A stretch of 64,000 nt of DNA, taken from assembly GCF_017358165.1 (NCBI RefSeq), contig NZ_CP071446.1:1918544-1982543 (forward strand). Direction: 5' to 3'. The notes beneath the pieces were generated by a model. The model ran no database searches, had not been told where the DNA came from, and worked only from the letters and a program-made list of their open reading frames with translations. Each line of letters starts with the position of its first letter. The first letter of the stretch is position 1. Below are positions 18,003 through 26,508 of this stretch, one piece after another. Position numbers and translations under genes: made by a program. The stretch comes from Thermosipho ferrireducens (GTDB lineage Bacteria > Thermotogota > Thermotogae > Thermotogales > Fervidobacteriaceae).

Positions 18003-19271
18003 TTAATTCACAGGTTTATTTTTTGTCTCAGTACCTAAAACAATGCCGGATACTCCTGCCAGTATGGAAAATATTGCTATTACAGTTAAAGCTATGCTCA
18101 TTGATTTGTCAATAAAATAACCTGTAAAATAAGGCGCAATTATTCCTGCTACTCTTGCCATTGCACCTGCTGTTCCATTAGCAGTACCTCTCATTGGAGT
18201 GGGGAACAATTCTGGAGTATACGCATAAACAAGTCCCCAGACTCCAAGGGTAAAAAATGAAATAATAAGCATAATCAACAAAAATGAGATATTACCACTT
18301 ACCAATGGTAATAAAAATGCTGATAATCCCATTCCAATAAAATAGATTGCCAATGTGGGTTTTCTTCCCCATTTCTCTATAAAATAAGCAACAGATAAAT
18401 AACCTGGAAGTTGTGCAACATACATATAGAATGTGAACCATTTTGCTTTAGTTACAGATATACCAAGTTGAGAAACAAAGATTTTAGGTGCCCATGAAAA
18501 AAGAGCATAGTATACAAAGCTAACAACAAACCATGTAATTATAATTAAAAATGTATGTTTTATATGAGTTTTCCTAAAAAGCGAAGAAAAAGTTAGTCTT
18601 GTTTCCTCAAGAGGTTCAATATTAGTTTCTTTGATGTTAAACCATTTTTTGAGCCCATTCACTCCAAATTTTTTGTAAATATATTTAGGTGTCTCTTTCT
18701 CTTTGATTAAGGGAATAATCGCAAAAAGTCCGATTATGAATATAAAAAAGTCCCATCTCCACCCAAATTTGTTTCCAATTGTAACAGCAAAAAGAGCTAT
18801 AATTATACTTCCTATAGCCCAGCTTGTTTCCAGAAATACCAGATATCTTCCTCTTAGTTTTATAGATGTGTACTCTGAAAGATAAGTATTAACTGATGGT
18901 AAAAGGCCTCCATATCCTACGCCAGAAAGAAATCTTAATATTATTGCAACCTCAAGTGATTTTGAAAATCCAAAACTAAAAGTAAAAACAACCGAGATCA
19001 ATAAATAAAGTAAAGAACCAAATTTTCTTCCAATACTATCGACTATAACACCTGAAGATAATGCTCCAAGCAACATGCCCATAAAGGTTGAACTTATAAT
19101 AGAACTCAATGTTTGTGAACTAATTTTCCACTCAGAAGAAAGATCCGGTATAGCAAATGCCAGGACCATTACACCAGCAGCTCCAATCATCCAGAAAATA
19201 GAAGTAAGAATTAAAAGGCGTTTCTGTTCTTTTTTTGAAATATACCTATCAACAATATTATCAATCTTCAA
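18003..19271 (-). CDS. niaP: MFS transporter, probable niacin permease NiaP
   Basis: A 422-residue major facilitator protein with about 12 membrane segments. It shows the MFS signatures DSIGRKFGSLLYLL between helices 2 and 3, RFLSGVGYGG in helix 4, and EKWGRKPTLAIYF in the second half. The TTG at 19271 follows GGAGG by 8 bases and overlaps the niaR stop by 11, so the pair is coupled. Being in an operon with NiaR makes niacin (nicotinate/nicotinamide) uptake the best guess, as for the equivalent pair in Thermotoga. From sequence alone it would only be a metabolite:proton symporter. Confidence 0.8.
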   Translation of the reverse strand: MKIDNIVDRYISKKEQKRLLILTSIFWMIGAAGVMVLAFAIPDLSSEWKISSQTLSSIISSTFMGMLLGALSSGVIVDSIGRKFGSLLYLLISVVFTFSFGFSKSLEVAIILRFLSGVGYGGLLPSVNTYLSEYTSIKLRGRYLVFLETSWAIGSIIIALFAVTIGNKFGWRWDFFIFIIGLFAIIPLIKEKETPKYIYKKFGVNGLKKWFNIKETNIEPLEETRLTFSSLFRKTHIKHTFLIIITWFVVSFVYYALFSWAPKIFVSQLGISVTKAKWFTFYMYVAQLPGYLSVAYFIEKWGRKPTLAIYFIGMGLSAFLLPLVSGNISFLLIMLIISFFTLGVWGLVYAYTPELFPTPMRGTANGTAGAMARVAGIIAPYFTGYFIDKSMSIALTVIAIFSILAGVSGIVLGTETKNKPVN

Positions 19272-19776
19272 TTTCCTCACCTCCAACAATGAGATACTTT
19301 TGAATAGCTTTTAAAACTTTTTTCATAGTTGATTCATCAGGTGCCTCTATAGTATGGATGTGAATACCGCCGGAAAGCTCCAATAAAGGAGTTGCACCGG
19401 TAGATTTTAACAAACTCATGAATTTTGCAATATCGTCAGAAGAACCTATGTCTATTCGCCCGGTAATTTCCCCATATATTGGGTGTTCCACAATAACATC
19501 AATAATTTTCCCACCAGCGTTTACTATTGAAAACAATTCGTCGTAAATTTCATCTGCTGTATGTTTAACTGCAACCATCTTTCTAACAGTATTTTCATCT
19601 TTTTCAAGTATATATCCATCCCTTGTAGAAAAAATTTTATAACCCTTAACTTTCAAAGAGGAGATATCCTGAACTATTATTTGACGACTAACTCCTAATT
19701 TTTCTGCAAGAACTTTCCCTTTAACTGGCCCCCTTGCATTTTTAAGAATATCAAGTATTTTGTTTAATCGGTTCAT
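19261..19776 (-). CDS. niaR: Niacin-responsive repressor NiaR (HTH + 3H domain)
   Basis: A 171-residue protein with an N-terminal winged helix (VLAEKLGVSRQIIVQDISSL). It is followed by the 3H ligand domain, named for three conserved histidine regions, all visible: AVKHTADEIYDEL, VEHPIYGE and GGIHIHTIEAP. Known NiaR proteins bind a metal and nicotinic acid and repress niacin genes. Start ATG with a GGAGGTG SD. It likely autoregulates through the tandem repeat at 19794-19815. Confidence 0.93.
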   Translation of the reverse strand: MNRLNKILDILKNARGPVKGKVLAEKLGVSRQIIVQDISSLKVKGYKIFSTRDGYILEKDENTVRKMVAVKHTADEIYDELFSIVNAGGKIIDVIVEHPIYGEITGRIDIGSSDDIAKFMSLLKSTGATPLLELSGGIHIHTIEAPDESTMKKVLKAIQKYLIVGGEEIED

Positions 19777-19793
19777 AATTTCACCTCCATGCT

Positions 19794-19815
19794 CTAAATA
19801 ACTACTAAATAACTA
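19794..19815. promoter_or_regulatory. Tandem 11-bp repeat upstream of niaR, candidate NiaR operator
   Basis: CTAAATAACTA occurs twice with no gap (19794-19804 and 19805-19815), one helical turn apart, immediately before the niaR SD. A degenerate third copy (CAATAACCA) follows. Position suits an operator for autoregulation; binding is inferred. Confidence 0.5.
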
Positions 19816-19953
19816 CAATAACCATTTTTTAATTAGTTATCTATCAATATTCTACGTGCATTGTCAGCAACTGTCAATAGGTGTAAAGTTCATACAACGA
19901 TAATGCAGACGTTACAAAAACTGATATTGGTAAAAACTCTTACACATTCAATC

Positions 19954-19981
19954 TTGAATATTGCCTAAATAAAGATATAAT
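19954..19981 (+). promoter_or_regulatory. Promoter of rsmD
   Basis: Plus-strand -35 TTGAAT and -10 TATAAT separated by 16 bases; a second overlapping TATAAT follows. It lies 45 bases ahead of the rsmD start. Confidence 0.7.
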
Positions 19982-20026
19982 ATAATCGCATAATAAAATC
20001 TTATGAAATATTCCGGGAGTGAAAAG

Positions 20027-20560
20027 ATGCTTGTAATAGAGAGTGGAAAATTTAAAGGAAAAAGAATCGATATAGTTCCAGATAAGCGCACACGATATAC
20101 CACCGGAAAAGTAAGAAGAGCACTAATTAGTATGTTTGATGTATCTGATAAGGAAGTTTTAGAACTTTGCGCGGGTAGTGGTATAACAGGTTTTGAATTT
20201 CTAAGTAATGGAGCAAAATTCGTAACTTTTGTAGATGCTTCCGAAAAGGCTATAAAAACAATTAAAAAAAACGCATTAATACTTGGCGTAAAAGAAAGTG
20301 TAAATATAGTTAAAATTGATGCCAGAATATTTTTAAAAAGAAATACAAAAAAGTTTGATATTGTTTTTATGGATCCACCATATGAATTAGGAATAGGTAA
20401 CGAACTTCTAAATTTGTTTGGAAATGAAATCTGGAAAAATAGCATTATTGTTTTTGAACATTCAAAGTATGAAAAAGTAAAAATTCCAGAATTTCTCGAA
20501 ATTATAAAGCAAAAGAAGTACGGAAATATAATTTTAGAGATATTAAGACATATTTCTTAG
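20027..20560 (+). CDS. rsmD: 16S rRNA (guanine-N2)-methyltransferase RsmD
   Basis: A 177-residue SAM-dependent methyltransferase that modifies the small-subunit rRNA (G966 in E. coli numbering). Visible motifs: FKGKRIDIVPDKRTRYTTGKVRRALI at the N-terminus (first 20 shown in family alignments as GxxRGRxL...RPT), SAM-binding ELCAGSGITGFEFLSNGA, and the catalytic DPPY in DIVFMDPPYELG. The ATG at 20027 is used because GGGAG lies 7 bases upstream; an earlier in-frame ATG at 20003 lacks an SD. One of only two plus-strand genes here, convergent with speE. Confidence 0.9.
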   Translation: MLVIESGKFKGKRIDIVPDKRTRYTTGKVRRALISMFDVSDKEVLELCAGSGITGFEFLSNGAKFVTFVDASEKAIKTIKKNALILGVKESVNIVKIDARIFLKRNTKKFDIVFMDPPYELGIGNELLNLFGNEIWKNSIIVFEHSKYEKVKIPEFLEIIKQKKYGNIILEILRHIS

Positions 20561-20569
20561 TAACTTTAC

Positions 20570-20603
20570 AAAAAAAGATGGACATAATTGTCCATCTTTT
20601 TTA
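20570..20603. terminator. Bidirectional terminator between rsmD and speE
   Basis: AAAAAAGATGGACA and TGTCCATCTTTTTT form a 14-bp stem with a four-base loop, with A and T runs on both sides. It can end transcription in both directions between the two convergent genes. Confidence 0.92.
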
Positions 20604-20622
20604 ACATCATTTTCTTTATATT

Positions 20623-21495
20623 TTATAGCTGTTCCAACTCTTTTTTTAAGAAAGTAGGAAGAGCAAATGCAGCCCTGTGGATTTCTTCATTATAATATTT
20701 TAGCTCTTCTTCAAAACTTTTAACCTTTTCTTCAGAAAAGTCTTTTAATGGATCAATTCCTTTCGAAGCAAAAGTATAAGCCCACATTCCACTTGGGTAT
20801 GTTGGCATGAAACTAAGATAGAGTTTTGTTACCGGGAAAGCCTGTTTTATCCTGGAGTAAGCCATTCTCATCCATGTTCCATCGTACATCCAATCTTCGC
20901 TTTCAGCAGCAAATGTACCGTTTTCTGTTAATGCATCAAAACAGGCTTTGTAAAAATCTACCGTGAATAAATGCCCGCCTTCACCCGCTGTAGGATCAGT
21001 GGAATCAACAATTATAACATCAAATTCGTTTTTAAAGTTTCTGACAAACTTTGAACCATCTTCATAAACAAGTTCAACCCTTGGATCATCGAGTTTACTG
21101 GCAGTAAGTGGCAGGTATTTTTTTGCTGCCTCTACTACCATCTCATCTATTTCACACATGATAACTTTTTCAACACTTTTATGTTTTAAAACCTCTCTAA
21201 CACTACCTCCATCGCCTCCACCTATAACCAGAACTTTCCGAGGGTTTGGATGCAAAAACATAGGAACATGTACTAACATTTCATGATAAAAAAAGTCATC
21301 TTTTTCTGTGGTCATTGTTATACCATCAAGCGAAAAAACTCTACCGTAAAAGTCTGTTTCAAATATGTCTATTCTTTGATATTTACTTTTTGCAGAATAA
21401 AGCATTTTATCTATTTTCATAAAGATTCCACAGTTTCCCGGTGTGTAATATTCAAAATACCACAGATGTCTGTTTGGTACAAAACCATACTCCAT
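20623..21495 (-). CDS. speE: Polyamine aminopropyltransferase (spermidine synthase) SpeE
   Basis: A 290-residue enzyme that transfers the aminopropyl group of decarboxylated SAM to putrescine or a longer polyamine. The family core is clear: VLVIGGGDGGSVREVLKHK for the nucleotide site and the catalytic DSTDPTAGEGGHLFT with its aspartates. The C-terminus contains FMPTYPSGMWAYTFAS. It lies 3 bases after speD. In thermophiles such enzymes often make long polyamines, so substrate range is open. Confidence 0.96.
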   Translation of the reverse strand: MEYGFVPNRHLWYFEYYTPGNCGIFMKIDKMLYSAKSKYQRIDIFETDFYGRVFSLDGITMTTEKDDFFYHEMLVHVPMFLHPNPRKVLVIGGGDGGSVREVLKHKSVEKVIMCEIDEMVVEAAKKYLPLTASKLDDPRVELVYEDGSKFVRNFKNEFDVIIVDSTDPTAGEGGHLFTVDFYKACFDALTENGTFAAESEDWMYDGTWMRMAYSRIKQAFPVTKLYLSFMPTYPSGMWAYTFASKGIDPLKDFSEEKVKSFEEELKYYNEEIHRAAFALPTFLKKELEQL

Positions 21496-21498
21496 AAA

Positions 21499-21891
21499 TT
21501 ACACCTCCATTTTATGTGGTGCGCTTTCCGGAATACCAATTTCGTCATATTTTCCTCTTAAGTGTTCAACAACATGGACTCGTTGTGATTTCATAACTTT
21601 TTTCAAGTAGGAAAAAGCCTTCCATGGATCTACATCATCGCCACATGTAAACAAATCTACCGCTGCATAACCATATTCAGGCCAGGTATGAATGGTAAGA
21701 TGTGACTCAGAAATAACTACTACACCACTCACCCCATAGGGGAGGAACCTGTGAAAAGAGGAATTAACAATAGTTGCTCCTGTTTCATAAGCAGCATCTT
21801 TCATGCTTCTTTCAATTAATTCAACATTATCAAGGATTTCTTTGTCACAGTCGTAGAACTCTGCTATAATATGTCTGCCTAAGCTTTTCAT
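21499..21891 (-). CDS. speD: S-adenosylmethionine decarboxylase proenzyme SpeD
   Basis: A 130-residue prokaryotic (class 1B) SAM decarboxylase. Self-cleavage between glutamate and serine in [14 protein letters not shown] produces the pyruvoyl cofactor. DLFTCGDD carries the conserved cysteine. It makes the aminopropyl donor for SpeE directly downstream. The ATG follows GGGGAGGG. Confidence 0.96.
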   Translation of the reverse strand: MKSLGRHIIAEFYDCDKEILDNVELIERSMKDAAYETGATIVNSSFHRFLPYGVSGVVVISESHLTIHTWPEYGYAAVDLFTCGDDVDPWKAFSYLKKVMKSQRVHVVEHLRGKYDEIGIPESAPHKMEV

Positions 21892-21926
21892 ATCAATCCC
21901 TCCCCGTTTTTAATTTATTGTAAAAA

Positions 21927-22457
21927 TTATTCTATGTTTATCCATAAGAATTTTACGCTTTTTTTATACGGGTTGCGAATTTTGTGTTTTCTATCAGCAC
22001 AATAATAAAAGCAATCTCCTTCTTTCACTTTGTATACTTTCTTGTCAAGTATTAGTTCTAACTTCCCACTTATAACAAACCCAAATTCGTCTCCCTCATG
22101 CGGTGACTCTTCCTCTGTTTGAGCACCAGGCTCAAGTTCAATAAGTTTTGGATCTATAGATTTGTCTTCAATATTATCCATTAATATATATCCTATTATT
22201 CCCTGTTCTTCCATGTACATTGGAACTCTTTCATCCACTCGAAAAACTATTTTTTTTCTCACATCGTCCGCAAAAAAATTTTTTAAGTCAGTTCCAAGTA
22301 CCCTCAATATTCTTTCAAGAGTGTCAATAGAGGGTGATACCTGATCATTTTCTAATTGTGAAATGAAACTTCTTGATAAATCACATCTATCAGCCAATTC
22401 TTCCTGGGTGTAACCTTTTGCTATTCTAAGATTTTTTAATTTAATACCCAATTTCAA
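21927..22457 (-). CDS. XRE-cupin transcription regulator upstream of speD-speE
   Basis: A 176-residue regulator. Residues 1-65 form an XRE-type helix-turn-helix (LRIAKGYTQEELADRCDLSR and SFISQLENDQVSPSIDTLER). Residues 105-175 form a cupin (SPHEGDEFGFVISGKLEL and CFYYCADRKHKIRNP). This is the PuuR-like arrangement often found with polyamine or amino-acid genes. TTG start after GAGGTGG. It lies 35 bases ahead of speD on the same strand and probably controls polyamine synthesis; the ligand is unknown. Confidence 0.85.
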   Translation of the reverse strand: MKLGIKLKNLRIAKGYTQEELADRCDLSRSFISQLENDQVSPSIDTLERILRVLGTDLKNFFADDVRKKIVFRVDERVPMYMEEQGIIGYILMDNIEDKSIDPKLIELEPGAQTEEESPHEGDEFGFVISGKLELILDKKVYKVKEGDCFYYCADRKHKIRNPYKKSVKFLWINIE

Positions 22458-22473
22458 GGTTCCACCTCTAACA

Positions 22474-22508
22474 TGTCTATAATACTAAACAAACTTTGTC
22501 TATAATAC
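22474..22508. promoter_or_regulatory. Direct repeats upstream of the XRE-cupin gene, candidate operator
   Basis: TGTCTATAATAC occurs at 22474-22485 and again at 22497-22508, a 23-base period (about two turns). They lie between the promoter at 22516-22543 and the gene start, where an autoregulator would block transcription. Confidence 0.5.
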
Positions 22509-22515
22509 ACAACAT

Positions 22516-22543
22516 ATTATATAACCTTTTGGGGAAGTATCAA
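22516..22543 (-). promoter_or_regulatory. Promoter of the XRE-cupin/spe operon
   Basis: Minus-strand -35 TTGATA and -10 TATAAT with a 16-base spacer, about 60 bases ahead of the TTG start and just upstream of the direct repeats. Confidence 0.7.
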
Positions 22544-22651
22544 GTTAAGATAGGGTAACTTTTATGTAACCAAGACATTTTCATAAAAGCCATTTTGTGG
22601 TTACAACGTATAATTTTATTATGTGATAATGTAAGAGAGGAGGAATTGTTT

Positions 22652-24088
22652 ATGATACTTTTTGGAACTGGTGGTATTCGCGGGGTAATGCAAAGAGGTG
22701 AATTTGATAATGAAACGGTTATGGTAGCAAGCAAAGGCGTTTCAAATTATATGAAAGATAAAGGATTATCAAGAGTTGTTATAGCTTATGATACAAGGAA
22801 TAATTCGAGAAAGTTCGCAGAACTTGCCGCGATGGTCTTTGCAGCTGATGGTCATAAAACATTGATTTTCAAAGAACCAGTTCCCACCCCTGTTCTTTCT
22901 TATGCTGTGCGTTATTTAAAGTTCGATATAGGTGTTGTTATAACGGCAAGTCACAACCCACCAGAGTACAATGGTTACAAAGTATACACTTCAAATGGTG
23001 TTCAGGCTATACCAGAAATAACAGATATACTGAGAAAATTTATAGAAAATGTTAAGCGCGATAACATCAAACTTGAAGATAGTTTCAGTTACGTAGAAGA
23101 TGTGGTTCTGGAATCTTATATTGATAAAGTTTGTGAAATATTAGATGAAGATCTCAATGGAGTGGATGTAGTTTACACTCCTCTTCATGGTACCGGGGCA
23201 ATCCCTGTGGTAGCTGCTTTAAGAAAATTAGGAGCAAATGTTATAACAGTTGAAGAACAGATGTTTCCCGATGGTAATTTTCCAACAGTTTCCACGCCAA
23301 ATCCCGAAGAAGACGAAGCGCTTAATTTCGTGAGAAAATACATGAAAAAACACAACGTGAAATTAGGTATTGCCACTGATCCTGACTGTGACCGCGTAGG
23401 AGTTGTGTGGAAAGACAGCAGATTAACAGGAAACCAGGTAGGAGTTTTACTCACTGATCTTTTATCGCGAAAAGTTTCTGAAAATCCTATGATAGTTAAA
23501 ACAATAGTTTCAACAGATATGGTTAAACCATTGTGTAAAGAAAGAAATATAACACTTTTTGAAACTCCAACGGGTTTTAAATTTATAGGGGACCTTATAG
23601 AAAATAAGAAAGACTTCAATTTTTTGTTTGGATTTGAAGAAAGTTGCGGTTATTTAGCAGGAGACCATGCAAGAGATAAGGATGGTGTTATTGGAACTTT
23701 GTTGATCGCTTTAGCTGCAAAAAAGTTTGATTTGTTGGATAGACTTGAAGATCTCTACAAACGTTATGGATACTATATGGAAAAACTTTTGAGTTTTAAA
23801 TTTAAAGATTTAACTACTCCTAAAAAAATTTATAAAGAATTAAAGCTTGGAAAGCTCCCTCAAGGTGCTCAAAATACAGTAGACTATTCAAAAGGAATAG
23901 ACAATATCCTTCCTAACGAAACATTACGACTGGATTTCGATGAGGGAAAAATATACGTGAGACCCTCTGGTACCGAGCCAAAGCTCAAAGCATATATCAT
24001 GGTAAATGGAGACACAAAAAATAGAGCTCATGAGTTTTTGTCCCGACTTTCTAACTCCTTTTCTTCTTTCATAGAAAGTATAATTTGA
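22652..24088 (+). CDS. Phosphoglucomutase/phosphomannomutase family protein
   Basis: A 478-residue alpha-D-phosphohexomutase, which interconverts hexose 1- and 6-phosphates. Domain 1 has the entry FGTGGIRGVMQ and the phosphoserine loop VVITASHNPPEYNGYK. The metal loop is ATDPDCDRVG, the sugar loop FGFEESCGYLAGDHARDKDG, and the C-terminal phosphate loop VRPSGTEPKLKAYI. The ATG at 22652 follows AGGAGG. It is transcribed alone on the plus strand. Its last 61 bases overlap the convergent gene downstream. Whether glucose or mannose is preferred cannot be told. Confidence 0.93.
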   Translation: MILFGTGGIRGVMQRGEFDNETVMVASKGVSNYMKDKGLSRVVIAYDTRNNSRKFAELAAMVFAADGHKTLIFKEPVPTPVLSYAVRYLKFDIGVVITASHNPPEYNGYKVYTSNGVQAIPEITDILRKFIENVKRDNIKLEDSFSYVEDVVLESYIDKVCEILDEDLNGVDVVYTPLHGTGAIPVVAALRKLGANVITVEEQMFPDGNFPTVSTPNPEEDEALNFVRKYMKKHNVKLGIATDPDCDRVGVVWKDSRLTGNQVGVLLTDLLSRKVSENPMIVKTIVSTDMVKPLCKERNITLFETPTGFKFIGDLIENKKDFNFLFGFEESCGYLAGDHARDKDGVIGTLLIALAAKKFDLLDRLEDLYKRYGYYMEKLLSFKFKDLTTPKKIYKELKLGKLPQGAQNTVDYSKGIDNILPNETLRLDFDEGKIYVRPSGTEPKLKAYIMVNGDTKNRAHEFLSRLSNSFSSFIESII

Positions 24089-24825
24089 ATAAAGTTATCG
24101 AATAGTTGACAGTGTTCTGGAAAATGCTCACAGAATATTTCCATCTCAGCGTTAACCACCTCTATATCGTTCCTGACTATCGGGCCTGTGATGGAATTCA
24201 CGGTCCCGTTTTCTTTTACATTCTTTATTAAAGTTTTAAGCAAACTTTCAACTACTTCGGAAAAATGTTTAAATGGAATGTTAGCTTTTTTATATAGTTT
24301 TTCTGCAAGGTATATGAGAGAAAGATTAAAGTTACTCATCAAAACAGCGGCAAGATGATAATAAATTTTTTTACTACTATCAATAACAAAATATTTACCT
24401 TTTACAAGAGAGATCAGTTTTTTGGCTACTTCAATATTTCCCTCTATTCCAAAGATAACATCTTTAAAAGATGTTTTTCTCCCGATAACCGGACAATTTG
24501 GGTGAACAGAAGCTGGAGACCAGTTTTCAGGAAATATTGTAGAAGGATAAAAACCACTAAAATGAATCACCTTTACGTTGCTTCCTAAAAATTTCTCTAA
24601 TTTTTGAGGTATCTCAGAAAGAAGATTATCTGGGTAACCCACAAGTACAATGTCATCTAAAACAAAATTATCATCGTATGTTACAGGAATTCCGCCTATT
24701 TCTTTTGCAAGAACTTTTGCCTTTTCTCTACTTCGAGATACTATAAAGCCCATTTCTACTTTTCCCTTTAAATTGTAGGCAAATGCAGTTGTGACTTTTC
24801 CAATACCTATTATGTTTATTTTCAT
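24028..24825 (-). CDS. Rossmann-like/DUF2520 domain protein
   Basis: A 265-residue protein with an N-terminal dinucleotide-binding fold (MKINIIGIGKVTTAFAYNL, GxGxxxxA pattern), then HFSGFYPST and SVHPNCPVIGRKTSFKDV, typical of the Rossmann-like plus DUF2520 family. The C-terminal half is helical, as in ketopantoate-reductase-like dehydrogenases. The substrate is unknown. Its 3' end runs 61 bases into the convergent phosphohexomutase gene, leaving no room for a terminator between them. Confidence 0.82.
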   Translation of the reverse strand: MKINIIGIGKVTTAFAYNLKGKVEMGFIVSRSREKAKVLAKEIGGIPVTYDDNFVLDDIVLVGYPDNLLSEIPQKLEKFLGSNVKVIHFSGFYPSTIFPENWSPASVHPNCPVIGRKTSFKDVIFGIEGNIEVAKKLISLVKGKYFVIDSSKKIYYHLAAVLMSNFNLSLIYLAEKLYKKANIPFKHFSEVVESLLKTLIKNVKENGTVNSITGPIVRNDIEVVNAEMEIFCEHFPEHCQLFDNFIQIILSMKEEKELESRDKNS

Positions 24826-24846
24826 ATTATCATCTCCCGTAAGCTT

Positions 24847-25509
24847 TTAAAAGAAAGATACGATAAATGTTAATAATGGCGCTATCGCAAGTGCAGGTAA
24901 AAAATTCCCCACACGGGTATCTTTAATTTCAAGTATTTTAAAGCCTATTCCCAGCACCATAATTCCCCCTGTTGCTATTAAGTTATTTAAATATTCTGGA
25001 GTTGTTAAAAAAGACAGCTTAGAAGAAAATAAAACTATTGCTCCCTGTATAATTAATACCGAAAACGCTGAAAGCATCACTCCAAAACCATACATTGAGG
25101 ACAACACTATAGAAGATATTCCATCAAGCAATGATTTCATGTAAATAATTGAACCATCTCCTGTAAGCCCAGCAGTAATAGAACCTATTATGGTCATTGG
25201 TCCAACCAGAAATAATAAAGATGAAACAACAAAACCCGTTGAAAAATCACCCTCTTTTATTTGATCGCCAATCTTTTTCAGTAATTTTTCTATGTCCAAA
25301 ATTTCCCCGACAATACCGCCAATTGCCATAGCACCAAGTACAATTAAAAAATTATCAACTTTTATGATCATGGTGATACTCAAGCCAATAGTCGAAAGTC
25401 CAACAGCAAAGAACAAAATAGTTCTAATGTTTGCTGGTAAACCCTTCCTGATAATAATTCCAACGATACTTCCAAAAGCCACCGAGATAGCATTTACAAC
25501 AGCAGTAAT
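24847..25509 (-). CDS. DUF554 family membrane protein with apparent ATT/ATA start
   Basis: About 220 residues with six or seven membrane helices (for example AVVNAISVAFGSIVGIII, TILFFAVGLSTIGLS, VVSSLLFLVGPMTIIGS), typical of the DUF554/YdfK family of unknown function. The only standard start in frame is a GTG at 25482, which lacks an SD and would cut into the first helix. A strong GGAGGTG lies at the right distance before ATA (25510) or ATT (25507). I place the start at ATT. The SD overlaps the stop of the EamA gene, so the two are coupled. Confidence 0.8.
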   Translation of the reverse strand: MTAVVNAISVAFGSIVGIIIRKGLPANIRTILFFAVGLSTIGLSITMIIKVDNFLIVLGAMAIGGIVGEILDIEKLLKKIGDQIKEGDFSTGFVVSSLLFLVGPMTIIGSITAGLTGDGSIIYMKSLLDGISSIVLSSMYGFGVMLSAFSVLIIQGAIVLFSSKLSFLTTPEYLNNLIATGGIMVLGIGFKILEIKDTRVGNFLPALAIAPLLTFIVSFF

Positions 25510-25524
25510 TATAGTTTCACCTCC

Positions 25525-26370
25525 TCATTGATAAATAATGAAAGCGCCGCTTATTAAAATTGCTGTTCCAACAAGCCTGATTTTGATAGCCTCTTTATAA
25601 AACACCCTGGCAAACAATATGGATACAACAGCAGAAAGCATAGAAAGCGGTTCAGCAACACTTATATCAATATATCTAAACGCTTTTAGAAGAGCAATAT
25701 AAGCGTACGCGTTGCAAAACCCGCCTAAAATAAGATACAAAAGTTTATCTTTAACAAGAATAATGTGGTGCTTTATCCCTCTCTCATATAGAACACTCGA
25801 AACAAAAAAATATATTGTCATTACAAAATAAACACCAACAGAATATCCTATAGGATTATATCCTTGTTCCTTAGTAAGAAATCCGTCGACTATTCTACCT
25901 ACAGCTATTAAAATTGATGATACTATCATAGAAAGTGCACCTTTACTTTTTAGAACATTCACATAGGATTTATATATTTTATTCGACTTTTTTAAAAATG
26001 AAACTCCATAAATCATTAAAATACTTCCAAAAAACTTTGAAAAATTCATAGGTTCATTAAGTGTAAAATATGCACCAAAAATTAAAAAGATAGTATTGAT
26101 ATTGTAAAGTGGAGCCACTACCGAAATGTCTTCGTGAGTTAATGCATACATATAAAGAAAAAAAGAAAAGGAGTATATACTACCGCTTATGAAAGATACT
26201 TTTATTATATCCCAATTTACAAAACCAATAAAAGGTAACATGGACAAAAGTGAAAATCCAAAAAATCCCCACGCAGATAAAATGGAAGAATTTTTCTCTC
26301 CTATCTTTTTCCCTGCGATTCGCTCATACCCCAATAATAAAATACGCAAAGATATCCAGAAAGCCCCCAT
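25525..26370 (-). CDS. EamA/DMT family transporter
   Basis: A 281-residue integral membrane protein with about ten helices in two repeats, each of the EamA pattern. The second repeat ends VAEPLSMLSAVVSILFARVF then LVGTAILISGAF, which is characteristic. Such proteins export or import amino acids, nucleosides or other metabolites; the substrate is not predictable. ATG after GGGGG. First of a two-gene unit with the DUF554 gene. Confidence 0.85.
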   Translation of the reverse strand: MGAFWISLRILLLGYERIAGKKIGEKNSSILSAWGFFGFSLLSMLPFIGFVNWDIIKVSFISGSIYSFSFFLYMYALTHEDISVVAPLYNINTIFLIFGAYFTLNEPMNFSKFFGSILMIYGVSFLKKSNKIYKSYVNVLKSKGALSMIVSSILIAVGRIVDGFLTKEQGYNPIGYSVGVYFVMTIYFFVSSVLYERGIKHHIILVKDKLLYLILGGFCNAYAYIALLKAFRYIDISVAEPLSMLSAVVSILFARVFYKEAIKIRLVGTAILISGAFIIYQ

Positions 26371-26439
26371 GTTTTCCCCCTTTATACAGCTTTATGATTA
26401 TTTTATCACATCACAGTTTGCAGTAAATATTTGTTAATT

Positions 26440-26475
26440 AAAAATAGTGCGGACATACGCTCCGCACTATTTTTA
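26440..26475. terminator. Terminator downstream of the chemoreceptor gene
   Basis: AAAAATAGTGCGGA pairs with TCCGCACTATTTTT around a short loop. It is symmetrical enough to act in both directions and lies 35 bases after the chemoreceptor stop. Confidence 0.9.
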
Positions 26476-26508
26476 TACTGGTCCTATCTTTTATTTACGC
26501 TTTGATAT

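Noticed and set aside
22540..22734. Minus-strand 64-codon frame ahead of the phosphohexomutase gene
   Set aside because: It overlaps the promoter region and gene start of a clear plus-strand gene and has no SD or recognised motif.
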